64,000 nucleotides of DNA from Variovorax paradoxus (GTDB lineage: Bacteria; Pseudomonadota; Gammaproteobacteria; Burkholderiales; Burkholderiaceae_C), in contig NZ_CP046622.1 of NCBI RefSeq assembly GCF_009755665.1, forward strand, positions 558,001-622,000, written 5' to 3'. Positions 17,287 to 26,848 of this stretch are shown here, piece by piece. The position numbers were made by a program, and so were the translations under genes. Within the stretch, counting starts at the first letter, position 1. Each line of letters begins with the position of its first letter. Under the pieces are notes generated by a model, which saw nothing but the letters and a program-made list of their open reading frames with translations, was not told where the DNA came from and searched no databases.

Positions 17287-18993
17287 ATGAAACAACGGCC
17301 TACACCCATTGCCTTCGCCGTCACCGCCCTGATGGGTGCGGCATTTCTATTGGCAGCCCAACGCACCCACGCAGCAGAAACAGACACCAACACGCTGCTC
17401 CCCACCAAAGATCCCTGCGGCACCTGCGACCGGCCGCTCGCCCAAGCCACCGGCACCGTTGCACCGCAAAGCCTGCCTGCACCGCCGCAACCGCCTGCTG
17501 CTTCGTTCAAGCTCAACGACCTGCGCCTGAACGGCGTCAAGGCGCTGACCAACGAAGAGCTGCAAGGCATTAGCGCACCCTACATCGGGCGCAACGTCAC
17601 GCTCGGCGACCTGGAAAGCCTGGCGCAGGCCATCACCGCACGCTACAAGGAACGCGGCTACTTTCTCGCGCAGGCCGTGGTGCCGGTTCAAACCGTGCGC
17701 GACGGCATTGTGGAGATCAGCGTCATCGAAGGCCGGCTCGGCAAGGTCGACGTCACGGTCGCACCCGATGCGCCCATCAGCGAGGCAAGGGTGCGCGGCT
17801 TTCTCGCGCCCCTGCAGCCCGGAGAAGCCGTGAGCGCGCCCGCCTACGAGCGCGCGATGCTGCTGCTGTCGGACCAGCCCGGCATCCGCGTCACGTCGGG
17901 GCTGCAGGAGGGCACGCAGAGCGGCACCACCGATCTTTCGGTCGAAGTCGTCGCGGGCCCACGCTGGGCCTTCACGGCCGAGGGCGACAACCACGGCACC
18001 AAGGAATCGGGGCGCTTTCGCGTCGGTGGCACCGCGCGCTATCTCAGCCCCTTCGGCATAGGCGACAACCTCGACATGCGGCTGATGGTTTCGAACAGCA
18101 ACGCGCTGCAGTTCGGGCGCGTGGCCTACGAGGCGCCCATCGGCACCAGCGGCCTGCGTGCCGGCATTGGCCTTGCGCGCGTCAACTACGAGCTGGGCGG
18201 CGAGTTTGCCGAACTCGGGGCGCAGGGCAGGGCCGACGTGCTCGATTTTTCGCTCAACTATCCGTTGATCCGCCAGCGCCAGCAGAACCTCTTCCTGCGC
18301 CTCGGCGCCGACGTGAAGAACCTGACCGACGAAATGAACGCGGTCGACTTCGCATCGAAGAAGCGCGTGCACGGCCTGGGCCTTGGCTGGGCCTGGGAGC
18401 GGCGCGACGAGGTGCTCGGCGGCGGCTACTGGGCCAGCTCGGGCACGCTCTACCGCGGCGACCTCTCCATTCGCGACGAGCAGAGCCGCGCGTTCGACCA
18501 GAGCGTGGCGGGCCACCGCACCGAGGGCGGCTACACCAAGCTGAGCTTCCAGGTATCGCGGCTGCAGGCCATCGTGCCGAACCATTCGCTGTATGTGGCG
18601 CTCGGCGGCCAATGGGCGAGCAAGAATCTCGATGCTTCCGAGAAGCTCTCGCTCGGCGGTGCGCGCGCTGTGCGTGCGTACCCCTCCGGCGAACTGCTGG
18701 TGGACGAGGGCGCCATCGGCACCGTCGAATGGCGCTGGTCCCTCAACTCGGAGCTCACGCCTTTCGTGTTCTACGACGCCGCGCGCGGAAAGATCGTGCG
18801 CAACCCCTCGCCGTTCGACACCGGCCCCAACCGCCACAGCCTGCGCGGTTTCGGCATCGGCATTTCGTGGGCGCGGCCCGGCAACTTTGCGATCAACGCG
18901 ACGCTCGCCTGGCGCGACGGCACACGGCCGGCGCAGACCGATGGCGGCGGCCGCAACCCGCGTTTGTACGTGCAGGCGCAAAAGGTGTTCTGA
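17287..18993 (+). CDS. ShlB/FhaC/HecB-family outer-membrane two-partner secretion transporter
   Basis: A 568-residue outer-membrane transporter (TpsB) that exports the neighbouring exoprotein. A signal peptide covers about residues 1-30. Two POTRA-type domains follow: FKLNDLRLNGVKALTNEELQ and VQTVRDGIVEISVIEGRLGK. The rest forms the 16-strand barrel, with FTAEGDNHGTKESGRFRVG at its start and the aromatic C-terminal end LYVQAQKVF expected for BAM recognition. The barrel motif VRAYPSGELLVDEG (VRGY-like, loop 6) is present. Start ATG sits after the CHAT stop with AGCTGAC between. Length is normal for TpsB. Confidence 0.94.
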   Translation: MKQRPTPIAFAVTALMGAAFLLAAQRTHAAETDTNTLLPTKDPCGTCDRPLAQATGTVAPQSLPAPPQPPAASFKLNDLRLNGVKALTNEELQGISAPYIGRNVTLGDLESLAQAITARYKERGYFLAQAVVPVQTVRDGIVEISVIEGRLGKVDVTVAPDAPISEARVRGFLAPLQPGEAVSAPAYERAMLLLSDQPGIRVTSGLQEGTQSGTTDLSVEVVAGPRWAFTAEGDNHGTKESGRFRVGGTARYLSPFGIGDNLDMRLMVSNSNALQFGRVAYEAPIGTSGLRAGIGLARVNYELGGEFAELGAQGRADVLDFSLNYPLIRQRQQNLFLRLGADVKNLTDEMNAVDFASKKRVHGLGLGWAWERRDEVLGGGYWASSGTLYRGDLSIRDEQSRAFDQSVAGHRTEGGYTKLSFQVSRLQAIVPNHSLYVALGGQWASKNLDASEKLSLGGARAVRAYPSGELLVDEGAIGTVEWRWSLNSELTPFVFYDAARGKIVRNPSPFDTGPNRHSLRGFGIGISWARPGNFAINATLAWRDGTRPAQTDGGGRNPRLYVQAQKVF

Positions 18994-18994
18994 C

Positions 18995-21900
18995 ATGGCA
19001 ATGCACAACCGTTCCCCACGATTCCAGCCGCGCCTGCGGCTGCGTCCCGTCGCGCTCGCGCTGGTGTGCCTGGGCTTGGCACCCGCGCTGGCGCAGACCC
19101 TGCCCACCGGGTTCTCGCCCATTGCCGGAGGCGTGACCGCCGCGACGCCGAATGCCGCGACGATGAACATCAACCAGACGACGGCGCGCGCCATTGCGCA
19201 ATGGAACACCTTCTCCATTTCGACGGGAGCGACGGTCAACGTTGCGCAGCCGAGCGCCAGCAGCGTGCTGCTGAACCGCGTGATCGGCGGGGAGCCCTCG
19301 GCCATTGCCGGATCGCTCAATGCGAATGGCCGCGTCTTCCTGGTCAACCCGGCCGGCGTGACGTTCTCCAAGGGTTCCTCGATCAGCGTCGGCGGGCTGG
19401 TCGCATCGACACTCGACATGTCCACCAGCAACGACGATTTCATGGCCGGTGCGTCCAAGCTCGAGTTCAGGCGGCCGGACGGCAGTTTCGGCACCGTGGA
19501 CAACCAGGGCAACATCACGCTGGTGGGCAGTGGCGGCACCGCGGCGCTCATCGGATCGCAGGTGCTCAACAGCGGCAGCATCGTTGCCGACGGCGGCACG
19601 GCCGCCATGGCGTCGGGCGAGACAGTCACGCTCGACTTTGCCGGCGACGGGCTCACCACGCTCCGGGTGACGCCCGGCATCTACAGCGGCGTGGCGAACA
19701 GCGGCACCATGCAGGCCAACGGCGGCCGTGTGGCGCTGGTAGCGACGAGCGGCTCGGAAGTGTCGAACGGCGTGGTCAATTTCCGCGGCGTGCTGCGGGC
19801 CGACTCCATGGTTTCGCGAAATGGCGAGATCATTCTGGACAGCGGGCTGTCGCCCGAGGGCGTGCGCATGACAGGCGGCCTGGTCTCCGCGGTGGGCAAT
19901 GGCGCCGGCCTCACGGGCGGCACCATCGACATCAAGGGCCGTGCGATTGGGCTCGTGCCTTACACGCCTCCGCTCATCATCGACGTTTCCGCACCGCTGG
20001 AGCCACCACCACCGCCGCCCGGAAACGACGACCGCGGCATTCTCGACGCGAGCGGCAGCGCCGGCGGCGGGCGCATCCGCCTATATGCGAACGCGGTGGC
20101 CGAACTCGGCGACACCGGCGCCATCGCGCTCGGCGCCGGGTCGATCGCGCGCGCGGACGCCGTCGCTTCCGGCAACGGCGGCGATGTTCGCCTGCTGGCC
20201 GAACGCACCCTGCGTGCCTACGGCAGCATTTCGGCGCGTGGCGGCTCGGGCGGCGGCAACGGCGGCTTCATCGAGACTTCCGGCGGTTTTGCCGCGCCCG
20301 GCGACGGACAGGGCGGCGGCTTCAGCATCAACGGGCTGCGCGTGGATGCCGCCGCGCCCGCGGGCACTGCCGGCACCTGGCTCGTCGACCCCTTCAATGT
20401 CGACATCGTTCCCGGCGCCGCGGCCGGCACGCTGCCGACCAATCCCTTCGAGCCGCTCGCGGCCAGCACGATCCAGGACGGCGACATCAACGCCGCCCTC
20501 AACGGCGGCACCAGCGTGCGCATCACCACCGGCGACCCCGGCGCGGGGTCGCCCACGGATGGCGACATCCGCATGTTCAATGGCGTGCGCATCAACTACA
20601 GCACGGCCAACGGCCCGTTGACTTTTCAGCTCGACGCCCACCGCAGCGTGCGCGGCGACAACAACGTGGTGATCGAGTCCTCGGGCGCCGGCGGGCCACT
20701 CAATGTGGTGTTCAACACCGATGTCAACGGCGGCGGTGCCGCGACCGGCGGCGGGCAGGTGAGCTACAGCGGCGACATCTACACCAACGGCGGCAATGTG
20801 GTGATGAACGGCGCCTGGTCGGCCTCGGGGGCGGGCCCGAGCGTGAGCCTCAACGGCAACGTCATCGACACGCGCGTCGGCCGCACCGATGCCGGCGCGG
20901 GCGGCTCGGTAACGATCAACGGCAGCACCAGCGGGCCCTCGGGCGGCGGCTTCACGGATGCGGCGGTCTACATCAACGGCGTGCAGATCAGCGCCTCGAC
21001 CGGCAACGTCGACATCACGGGCATCGGCGCCGACACCAGCGGCGTGCGGCTCGGCTCGCGCTTCTCGGGCACGGGCCTCCCGAACCGGCGCACGGACATC
21101 TCGAGCACCACCGGCAACATCACTGTGCGCGGCGTCGGCAACTTCACGGGCAACAGCAGCGAGATCCCGGGCCATGGGGTGGTCATCAACGATTCGGCGC
21201 TTCGCTCGGTCAGCGGCAACATCGCGGTGCGCGGCTTGCGCCAGGCCGACACGGATCCGGGCACGGGGGGCGACGGTGTGCTGCTGCGCACCGGCGCGCA
21301 GATTGCCACCACTGGCAGCGGCAGCATCGAGATCACCGGCCAGGCCGAGGGCGACGGCGCCGGCGTGCGAATCGGGCCGCCAGCGCCCGTGCCGGGCGTG
21401 TTCCCTCCGGTGCTTGCGGGCGTTTCCGTGTCATCGGCCGGCGGCAACGTCGTGCTGCGTGCCAGCAACGACGGCAGCACCGATGCGCTGGTGATCGACG
21501 GCACCGTGAGCGCGGGCAACGTCGTCAACCTCCGTCCCGGCGGCGTGGCTGCCGACGGCACGGCCTTCGACCAGGTCGCGACACCGATCACGCTCGGCGG
21601 CACCGCCAACACGGGCTTCGCTGTGTCGGCCGCCGAGTTCTCGCGCATCTCGGCCGGCAACGCGATCGTGGCCGGCAGCAATGCGCATGCAGCCGACATC
21701 AACGTGGTGGGTCCGCTCGCGCTGGCCTCGGGCCTCACGCTGCAGAACGAAGGGGGCGGCAACATCGCGCTGCAGGCGCCCATTACGGCGCCGCGCGTAG
21801 GCCTGGTGTCGGCTGGCAACATCACGCAGGCGGCAACCGCACCCATCACGGCGGGCACGCTGCTGGCTCGCTCCAGCGGCGGCAGCGTGCTGCTCGACCA

Positions 21901-22807
21901 GGCGGCCAACAACGTGAGCGCGAACACGCTGGGCGGCGGGGCGGCCGGTGCGTTCCGCTACCAGGACGTGGACGAACTGCGCATCGGGCCCGTCTCGGTC
22001 GTCGGCTACGACGCGGCCGGCAATGCGCCGCAGGTGGTGTCGGCCGGCTCCATGGCGGCGGACACGGTGTTCGTGCGCACGCTGAGCGGCGACCTGCAGT
22101 TGGGTACGGCGGTGACCAGCACTTCGGGCGCCGACCTGGTGGCCGCGGCGCGGTTCCAGAACGTGGGCGGTGCCAGCCTGGGCGGGGCGCCCTGGCGCGT
22201 GTGGGCCGATACCTGGATCGGCGAAACGCGCGGCGGCGTTGTCGGCTCGGGCCTGCTGCCGAACCTCTACAACTGCGCCTACCTGGGCCTGTGCGGCGTC
22301 ACCGTATCGCCGGGTGACAACCACTTCATCTATGCGCAGCGGCCTACCGCGACCGTCGTGATCGGCAATGCGTTCAGGCCGGCGGGCCTGAACAATCCGT
22401 TCTTCACCTGGAGCATCACGGGCCTGATTCTTGGCGACAGCGGCGCCGGCTTCAGCGGTGCGGTCGGCACCGCGGCCAACCGGTCGAGCCCGCCCGGGGC
22501 TTATGCGATCAACGGCAGCTTCACCTCGGCAGAGGGCTACCTGGTCAACGTGGTGCCGGGAACGCTCACAGTCGGCGGCTTTCCGCAGATTCCGAAGGCC
22601 GATGTGATCCGCGACCTGCCGACCACCTGGCTGTACGACCGCAACATCGGCCCGCCGCCGATCTGCTTTGCGACCGGCCCGCTCGAAGGCGACCGCGCCT
22701 CGCAAGGCAACGACGTGCTGGCGCGCGAATGGTCGCGCGTGCGCTCGCGGCCCAATCTCACGAGCTGCGTCGACACCGAGAAGCGCAACGGCTGCGCCGA
22801 CTTCTAG
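18995..22807 (+). CDS. Filamentous hemagglutinin-like two-partner secretion exoprotein
   Basis: A 1,270-residue TpsA. A signal peptide ends about residue 29 (LAPALAQ). The TPS domain follows, with NINQTTARAIAQWNTFSIS and the NPAGV form of the NPNGI motif, which the transporter reads. The body is Gly/Ala/Thr/Asn-rich and predicted beta-helix, with RANGGF-like text (GGGNGGFIETSG) typical of CHAT-linked exoproteins and a proline-rich break (PPPPPP). Near residues 1170-1225 an MBG-like domain (AYAINGSFTSAEG, VVPGTLTV) appears. The end lacks a pretoxin or toxin domain and carries several Cys (TSCVDTEKRNGCADF), so it looks like an adhesin rather than a CdiA-type toxin. Confidence 0.92.
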   Translation: MAMHNRSPRFQPRLRLRPVALALVCLGLAPALAQTLPTGFSPIAGGVTAATPNAATMNINQTTARAIAQWNTFSISTGATVNVAQPSASSVLLNRVIGGEPSAIAGSLNANGRVFLVNPAGVTFSKGSSISVGGLVASTLDMSTSNDDFMAGASKLEFRRPDGSFGTVDNQGNITLVGSGGTAALIGSQVLNSGSIVADGGTAAMASGETVTLDFAGDGLTTLRVTPGIYSGVANSGTMQANGGRVALVATSGSEVSNGVVNFRGVLRADSMVSRNGEIILDSGLSPEGVRMTGGLVSAVGNGAGLTGGTIDIKGRAIGLVPYTPPLIIDVSAPLEPPPPPPGNDDRGILDASGSAGGGRIRLYANAVAELGDTGAIALGAGSIARADAVASGNGGDVRLLAERTLRAYGSISARGGSGGGNGGFIETSGGFAAPGDGQGGGFSINGLRVDAAAPAGTAGTWLVDPFNVDIVPGAAAGTLPTNPFEPLAASTIQDGDINAALNGGTSVRITTGDPGAGSPTDGDIRMFNGVRINYSTANGPLTFQLDAHRSVRGDNNVVIESSGAGGPLNVVFNTDVNGGGAATGGGQVSYSGDIYTNGGNVVMNGAWSASGAGPSVSLNGNVIDTRVGRTDAGAGGSVTINGSTSGPSGGGFTDAAVYINGVQISASTGNVDITGIGADTSGVRLGSRFSGTGLPNRRTDISSTTGNITVRGVGNFTGNSSEIPGHGVVINDSALRSVSGNIAVRGLRQADTDPGTGGDGVLLRTGAQIATTGSGSIEITGQAEGDGAGVRIGPPAPVPGVFPPVLAGVSVSSAGGNVVLRASNDGSTDALVIDGTVSAGNVVNLRPGGVAADGTAFDQVATPITLGGTANTGFAVSAAEFSRISAGNAIVAGSNAHAADINVVGPLALASGLTLQNEGGGNIALQAPITAPRVGLVSAGNITQAATAPITAGTLLARSSGGSVLLDQAANNVSANTLGGGAAGAFRYQDVDELRIGPVSVVGYDAAGNAPQVVSAGSMAADTVFVRTLSGDLQLGTAVTSTSGADLVAAARFQNVGGASLGGAPWRVWADTWIGETRGGVVGSGLLPNLYNCAYLGLCGVTVSPGDNHFIYAQRPTATVVIGNAFRPAGLNNPFFTWSITGLILGDSGAGFSGAVGTAANRSSPPGAYAINGSFTSAEGYLVNVVPGTLTVGGFPQIPKADVIRDLPTTWLYDRNIGPPPICFATGPLEGDRASQGNDVLAREWSRVRSRPNLTSCVDTEKRNGCADF

Positions 22808-22810
22808 CGG

Positions 22811-23578
22811 CTAGCCCGCGGCGCCGAAGCGGCCCGTGTAGGTGCGCAGTCCCTGGTGCGCCAGGTCGGACTGCGCGTCGATGTGGATCTTGCCGCCCAG
22901 CGCCTGCCAGCGACGGCAGAACGCATAGTCTTCGCTCAGGTAGCGGCCGTTGCCGGGCTCGGCCAGCACGTCGAAGAAGCGGTAGTGCGGCCATGCCTCT
23001 GCTGCGGTGTCGCGCGACGGCTCGGGCGTGTAGTGCAGGTCGGGCCGCGCTTCGGCCAGGCGCTCGAACACCGAACGGGCGATCAGCATGAAGCCCGTGG
23101 GCGCATCGAGCACCTCGATGAAACCGTCGGCATCGAGTTTGCCCTCGCCGGTCCGTGCGTTGGCCGGAAAGCGCGCATGCCGCGCCTCGAAGTCGGCGCG
23201 CGTGCTGCCCGCGGGCAAGGCTTCGCGCAGGCCGTCGGCGGGCCAACCGTCCTCCTTGAGCGGATAGACGCCGGCGACCACGTCGCGGCCGGCCAACAGC
23301 AGCCGCAGCGCTGCGGAAGGCTCGAAGCCGATGTCGGCGTCGATCCAGAACAGGTGCGTCCAGCGCGTGTCGGCCATGAACTCGGCCACCAGCCGGTTGC
23401 GGGCGCGCGGAATCAGGCTGTCGCCGTCGAGGAAGCGCGTCTGCATCGAAAAGCCTTGGCTCCAGGCGAGGTTCACCAGGCCGAGCAGGCTGCGCACGTA
23501 GATCGAGGCCAGCGCGCCGCCATAGCTCGGCGTCGCGATGAAGGGGCGGATGTCTTTCAGTGCGGCAATGTCGAGCAT
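22811..23578 (-). CDS. GT-A-like putative glycosyltransferase
   Basis: A 255-residue soluble protein with a nucleotide-sugar transferase look: PFIATPSYGGALASIYV near the N-terminus, FLDGDSLIPRARNRLVAEFM, then WTHLFWIDADIGFEPSA with a DxD-type acidic motif near residue 79. A later GFMLIARSVFERL, an SEDYAFCRRW segment and a basic/aromatic end resemble family 2 or Anp1-like enzymes. Donor and acceptor are unknown. It lies 57 bases downstream of, and in the same direction as, a hybrid kinase gene, so it may be co-transcribed with it. It converges on the exoprotein gene; a surface-glycan role is possible but unproven. Confidence 0.65.
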   Translation of the reverse strand: MLDIAALKDIRPFIATPSYGGALASIYVRSLLGLVNLAWSQGFSMQTRFLDGDSLIPRARNRLVAEFMADTRWTHLFWIDADIGFEPSAALRLLLAGRDVVAGVYPLKEDGWPADGLREALPAGSTRADFEARHARFPANARTGEGKLDADGFIEVLDAPTGFMLIARSVFERLAEARPDLHYTPEPSRDTAAEAWPHYRFFDVLAEPGNGRYLSEDYAFCRRWQALGGKIHIDAQSDLAHQGLRTYTGRFGAAG

Positions 23579-23635
23579 CGGAAGCGTTCCTGTGGGCGAG
23601 CGAGGGGGCTGCGACCTGGGTGTGTGGGGGCGCGC

Positions 23636-25636
23636 TCAGGCCGGCGAGGCGGCATGCCGCCGCGTGGAAAGCAGCGCGCGCAGCTTGGCGGGTGCGACCG
23701 GCTTGGTGAGCAGCATCACGCCCCCATGGCGCAGGCGCTGCAGCACCTCGGGCCCGGTGGCGCCGGACACGAGTACGGCGAGTGCGTCGGGCTGCAGGCG
23801 CTTGGCGGCGGTGATCACGTCCATGCCGTCGTCGGCGCCGGCCAGTTGCAAATCGCACAGCACTGCATCGAAGCGCAGGTCGCCGGTGCCCAGCCGCGCA
23901 ATGGCCTCGGCGCCCGTGGCGATGCATTCGACCTCGCAACCCCATTGCTCCAGCAGCGCGCGGCTGCCGTCGAGGATCACGGGGTCGTCGTCGACCACCA
24001 TGCAGTGAAGGCCGGCCAGCGGCGTGAGCGCGCGCGGTGCGGCTGCGGGCGCGGTGGCTTCGGCCGCCTGGGCGGCGGGCAGCGTGAGCGCAAAGGTGCT
24101 GCCCGCCTGCAGCGCAGAGCGCACCGTGATGCGGGTTCCGAGCAGCGCGGCGATGCGCGCGCAGATGGCAAGGCCCAGCCCGAAGCCGCGGCGCCTGTCT
24201 CGCTCGGTGTTGGCCACTTGGTAGAACTCTTCGAAGATCCGGCCCTGGTGAATGGGCGCAATGCCCACGCCGTTGTCGCGCACTTCGATGCGCACGTTGT
24301 CGCCGCCGGCCCGGCTGCGCCGCGCGGCCACCAGCACCGTGCCGCCGGCGGGCGCATGGCGCAGCGCGTTGGCCACCAGGTTGCCAACGATGCGCTGCAG
24401 CAGCGCCGCATCGCTGCGCACCGCAAGCCCGCGGTCGCTCCAGCGCAGCCGCACACGGGTCTCGGCCGCGGTGGGGGCGTGCTGCGCATCGAGCTGGTCG
24501 AACAGCGCGGCCAAAGGCACCTTGGTGATCGCGGGCGTCAGCACCTGGGCGTCGAGCCGCGAGATTTCGAGCAGGTCGTCGAGCAGCACGCCCATGAACT
24601 CGGTGCTCTCCTGCAGGCGCAGCACGGCCGGGCGCTGCGCCTCGGTGGCGCTCGGCAGCAGGCCGTCGATGAAAAGCCCCATGGCATGCAACGGCTGCCG
24701 CAGGTCGTGGCTGGCTGCGGCCAGGAACCGTGCGCGCGACAGCGCCGCCTGTTCGGCTTCGGCCATGCGCTGCAGCGCCACGGCCGTGGCCTCGCGCACG
24801 CGCTCCTCGCTGACCTGGCGGTTGCGCTGCAGCCGCTCGGCGAGTCGGTCGATGTCGTGCGCGAGCACGGCCAGTTCATGCGTGTGGCCCTGGCCGGACG
24901 ATGCCGGGGCAACGCTCCGCGGCTCGCCTTCGACCACGTCGCAGCGCGCTTCGAAGTGCCCGGCCTCCAATGCCGCCACCGTGCGCGACACGCGTCGCAG
25001 AGGCCGCGCTACCGTGCGCGCCATGTGGCGCACCGAGGCCCATGCCGCGAGCAGCGCCACCATCGCAATGCCGATGCCCGCCATGAGCGAGCGGCTGCGC
25101 TCGCGCGCGTAGGCCGTGGTGTCGCGAAAGGTCTGCACCAGCCCGATGGGTGTTTCGCCCGCCGCGGTGGAGCCCGCGGGCGCGAAGGCGCTGGCGCGCG
25201 AAGCCTCGCGCAGCGTAACGGGCGAGGTGAACATGCGCAGCTGCGCAAGCGCCGAGGCCTTGGGGCCGGCGGTCACGAACACGCCCGCGCTGTTGCTGAT
25301 TTCCACCCGCATCACCTGCCCGCCGCGCAGCGCTGCGTTGGCCACGTTCTGCAGCGCCGGCAAGTCGCCGGCATAGAGGCTCAGGTCCGACATGGCGGCC
25401 ACCTGGCGCGCCACGGCCTGGCCCTCCGCGTCGAAGGCCGCTTCGAGCGTTTGCAGTCGGCTGTGCGTGAACCAGCCGGTGAGCGCCAACGCCACCGCGG
25501 CGCACGGCACCACGCCAAGACGGAACAGGTCGCGCTGCAGGTTGCCGCGCACCACCAGCGTGGGCGTGGACAGGGGCTGCGGCTGCGCCGGCGAATCGGC
25601 GCGCGTGCCTTCGGGCGTCGTCCCCATGTCGCTCAT
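23636..25636 (-). CDS. Hybrid sensor histidine kinase/response regulator (HK1)
   Basis: A 666-residue inner-membrane sensor kinase. Two membrane segments (about residues 33-50 and 178-198) enclose a periplasmic sensor region. A HAMP-like linker follows, then a HisKA box AAASHDLRQPLHAMG (phosphorylated His near 310), a HATPase with N box LVANALRHA and GFGLGLAICARIA, and a C-terminal receiver with phospho-acceptor Asp in AVLCDLQLAGADD (about 595). There is no DNA-binding output, so it must phosphorelay to another protein. Its ATG overlaps the stop of the periplasmic binding protein gene upstream (ATGA), pointing to that protein as its ligand-presenting partner. The long upstream extension of this frame is a shadow. 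Confidence 0.93.
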   Translation of the reverse strand: MSDMGTTPEGTRADSPAQPQPLSTPTLVVRGNLQRDLFRLGVVPCAAVALALTGWFTHSRLQTLEAAFDAEGQAVARQVAAMSDLSLYAGDLPALQNVANAALRGGQVMRVEISNSAGVFVTAGPKASALAQLRMFTSPVTLREASRASAFAPAGSTAAGETPIGLVQTFRDTTAYARERSRSLMAGIGIAMVALLAAWASVRHMARTVARPLRRVSRTVAALEAGHFEARCDVVEGEPRSVAPASSGQGHTHELAVLAHDIDRLAERLQRNRQVSEERVREATAVALQRMAEAEQAALSRARFLAAASHDLRQPLHAMGLFIDGLLPSATEAQRPAVLRLQESTEFMGVLLDDLLEISRLDAQVLTPAITKVPLAALFDQLDAQHAPTAAETRVRLRWSDRGLAVRSDAALLQRIVGNLVANALRHAPAGGTVLVAARRSRAGGDNVRIEVRDNGVGIAPIHQGRIFEEFYQVANTERDRRRGFGLGLAICARIAALLGTRITVRSALQAGSTFALTLPAAQAAEATAPAAAPRALTPLAGLHCMVVDDDPVILDGSRALLEQWGCEVECIATGAEAIARLGTGDLRFDAVLCDLQLAGADDGMDVITAAKRLQPDALAVLVSGATGPEVLQRLRHGGVMLLTKPVAPAKLRALLSTRRHAASPA

Positions 25637-26679
25637 CGGGTGACGGTGAGCCGCTCGGTCAGTTCCCGCTCCTCCGGCAAGCGCAGTCCGAGTCCGCGCG
25701 CCACGGTCACGTTGACGCGCACGGTGGCGGGCGTGGCCGACTCCACCAGCGGGCCGCCACCGGCGCTCGCCAGCTTCTGGCCGAGCAGCCGCGCCTGCCG
25801 CGCCAGTTGCGCCGGCGTGGAGACCGCCGCCGCAAGACCGCCCGAACGCACCAGCCCTTCGCTGGCACCGAACACCGGCAAGCCCGCCCCAGCACCCGCG
25901 CGCAATACCGAAAGCGTGGCGGCCTGGCTGTCGCCGATCAGGTCTGGCAGCACCATCAGCGCGTCGCTGCGCGGCACCACCGAATGCAAGGCGGAAGCGA
26001 GAGACTTTGCGTCCGGCGCGTATTCCACCTGCACGTCCCACGGCGGGATTGCGCCCTGTGCCGCGCGTTGCAGTTCGCGCACCAGCGGTTCCGATTCGGG
26101 TGTGGCGACCACGCCGATGCGGTACTTGTGCGGCAGCACTGCACCCACAAGCGCAAGCTGGTCGCCCATGGCGGGGTCGCGCAGCAGAACGCCCACGCGC
26201 CGGTCGCCGCGCCGCAGGGCCGGGCTGCTGGCGCGCAGGGTCTCGTAGTCGAGCCGGCTCAGCATCGCAAGCACCAGCGGCTGCTGGCCGGGCCGCTCGA
26301 GCGCGGCGCGCGCGGCCGGCACGCCGACCGCCAGGGTCATGCCGGCGTCCGCCGGCGCGGTGCGCAGGCCGCGCGTTCGCACACCCGCATTGGCGCCGGG
26401 GTGGGGTTCGGCGGTGGCTGCTTCCACGGCTTGCGAGGTGTCCGCGCCGCCCTGCGGGAGCCGCACCAGGTCGAAGCGGCCGCCAGGCTCCTGGGCCGCG
26501 CGAAGATGCTGCACGAACTCCGAGTGCGCGGCGAGGTCGTCGCTCATCAACACCGTGAGACCGGTGGCCGATGCAGCGGCGGCGGCGAGCTGCGCGATGC
26601 CGAGGGCCAGCGCGGCGCGAGCGCCGCAGCGCAGCCGTTTCCGGAAGAGCGAGATGAAAGGGTTCACGGCAACAAACAT
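25633..26679 (-). CDS. ABC-type substrate-binding protein without transporter (sensor partner)
   Basis: A 348-residue periplasmic protein resembling the ABC_sub_bind (TrpX-like) family. The leader MFVAVNPFISLFRKRLRCG is followed by a hydrophobic segment ending ASATG; the mature part has LTVLMSDDLAAHSEFVQHL and later a Rossmann-like YRIGVVATPESEPLV. No permease or ATPase gene is near. Instead its stop overlaps the start of a hybrid histidine kinase, suggesting it delivers a ligand to that kinase. The ATG at 26679 is preferred; a TTG at 26697 would extend it by six residues. The ligand is unknown, with amino acids or aromatics known for relatives. Confidence 0.8.
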   Translation of the reverse strand: MFVAVNPFISLFRKRLRCGARAALALGIAQLAAAAASATGLTVLMSDDLAAHSEFVQHLRAAQEPGGRFDLVRLPQGGADTSQAVEAATAEPHPGANAGVRTRGLRTAPADAGMTLAVGVPAARAALERPGQQPLVLAMLSRLDYETLRASSPALRRGDRRVGVLLRDPAMGDQLALVGAVLPHKYRIGVVATPESEPLVRELQRAAQGAIPPWDVQVEYAPDAKSLASALHSVVPRSDALMVLPDLIGDSQAATLSVLRAGAGAGLPVFGASEGLVRSGGLAAAVSTPAQLARQARLLGQKLASAGGGPLVESATPATVRVNVTVARGLGLRLPEERELTERLTVTR

Positions 26680-26740
26680 GGACTGCTTCTGCAGCAAGAG
26701 AGAGCAGTACCCAATGTACGGAAGCCCCTTGCTTGGCGCG

Positions 26741-26758
26741 ATAAGGCGGAGGGCTTAT
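26741..26758 (-). promoter_or_regulatory. Palindromic TAA/TTA motif upstream of the binding-protein gene
   Basis: On the minus strand this reads ATAAGCCCTCCGCCTTAT. It is a near-palindrome lying about 60 bases before the binding-protein start. It agrees with the tssK-upstream site (TAGTCCCTTCGCCGTAG) at 12 of 17 aligned positions, including CCCT.CGCC. Candidate operator. Confidence 0.35.
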
Positions 26759-26817
26759 GTCGGCGCCTGCCACCGCTTGCGGGCGTGATGAAGTGCACAG
26801 CGCGGCGGCTGCTTGGC

Positions 26818-26834
26818 CTATGTCCGATGGACTA
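26818..26834 (-). promoter_or_regulatory. TAG-N11-TAG motif between HK2 and the binding-protein gene
   Basis: On the minus strand this reads TAGTCCATCGGACATAG. It has the same 17-bp TAG-N11-TAG frame as sites upstream of tssK and of the CHAT operon, and an inner TCC/GGA dyad. It lies about 140 bases before the binding-protein start and just after the HK2 stop. Confidence 0.33.
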
Positions 26835-26848
26835 GGGCCTCCAGGACG

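Noticed and set aside
19066..22317. A 1,083-codon open frame overlapping the exoprotein gene in another frame
   Set aside because: Its Arg/His/Gln-rich text is a GC-bias shadow of the filamentous hemagglutinin-like frame, which has a signal peptide and TPS domain.
18995..22807. CdiA-type contact-dependent inhibition toxin
   Set aside because: The exoprotein is short, lacks a VENN-like or pretoxin region and a toxin tip, and no small immunity gene follows; the next gene is on the opposite strand.
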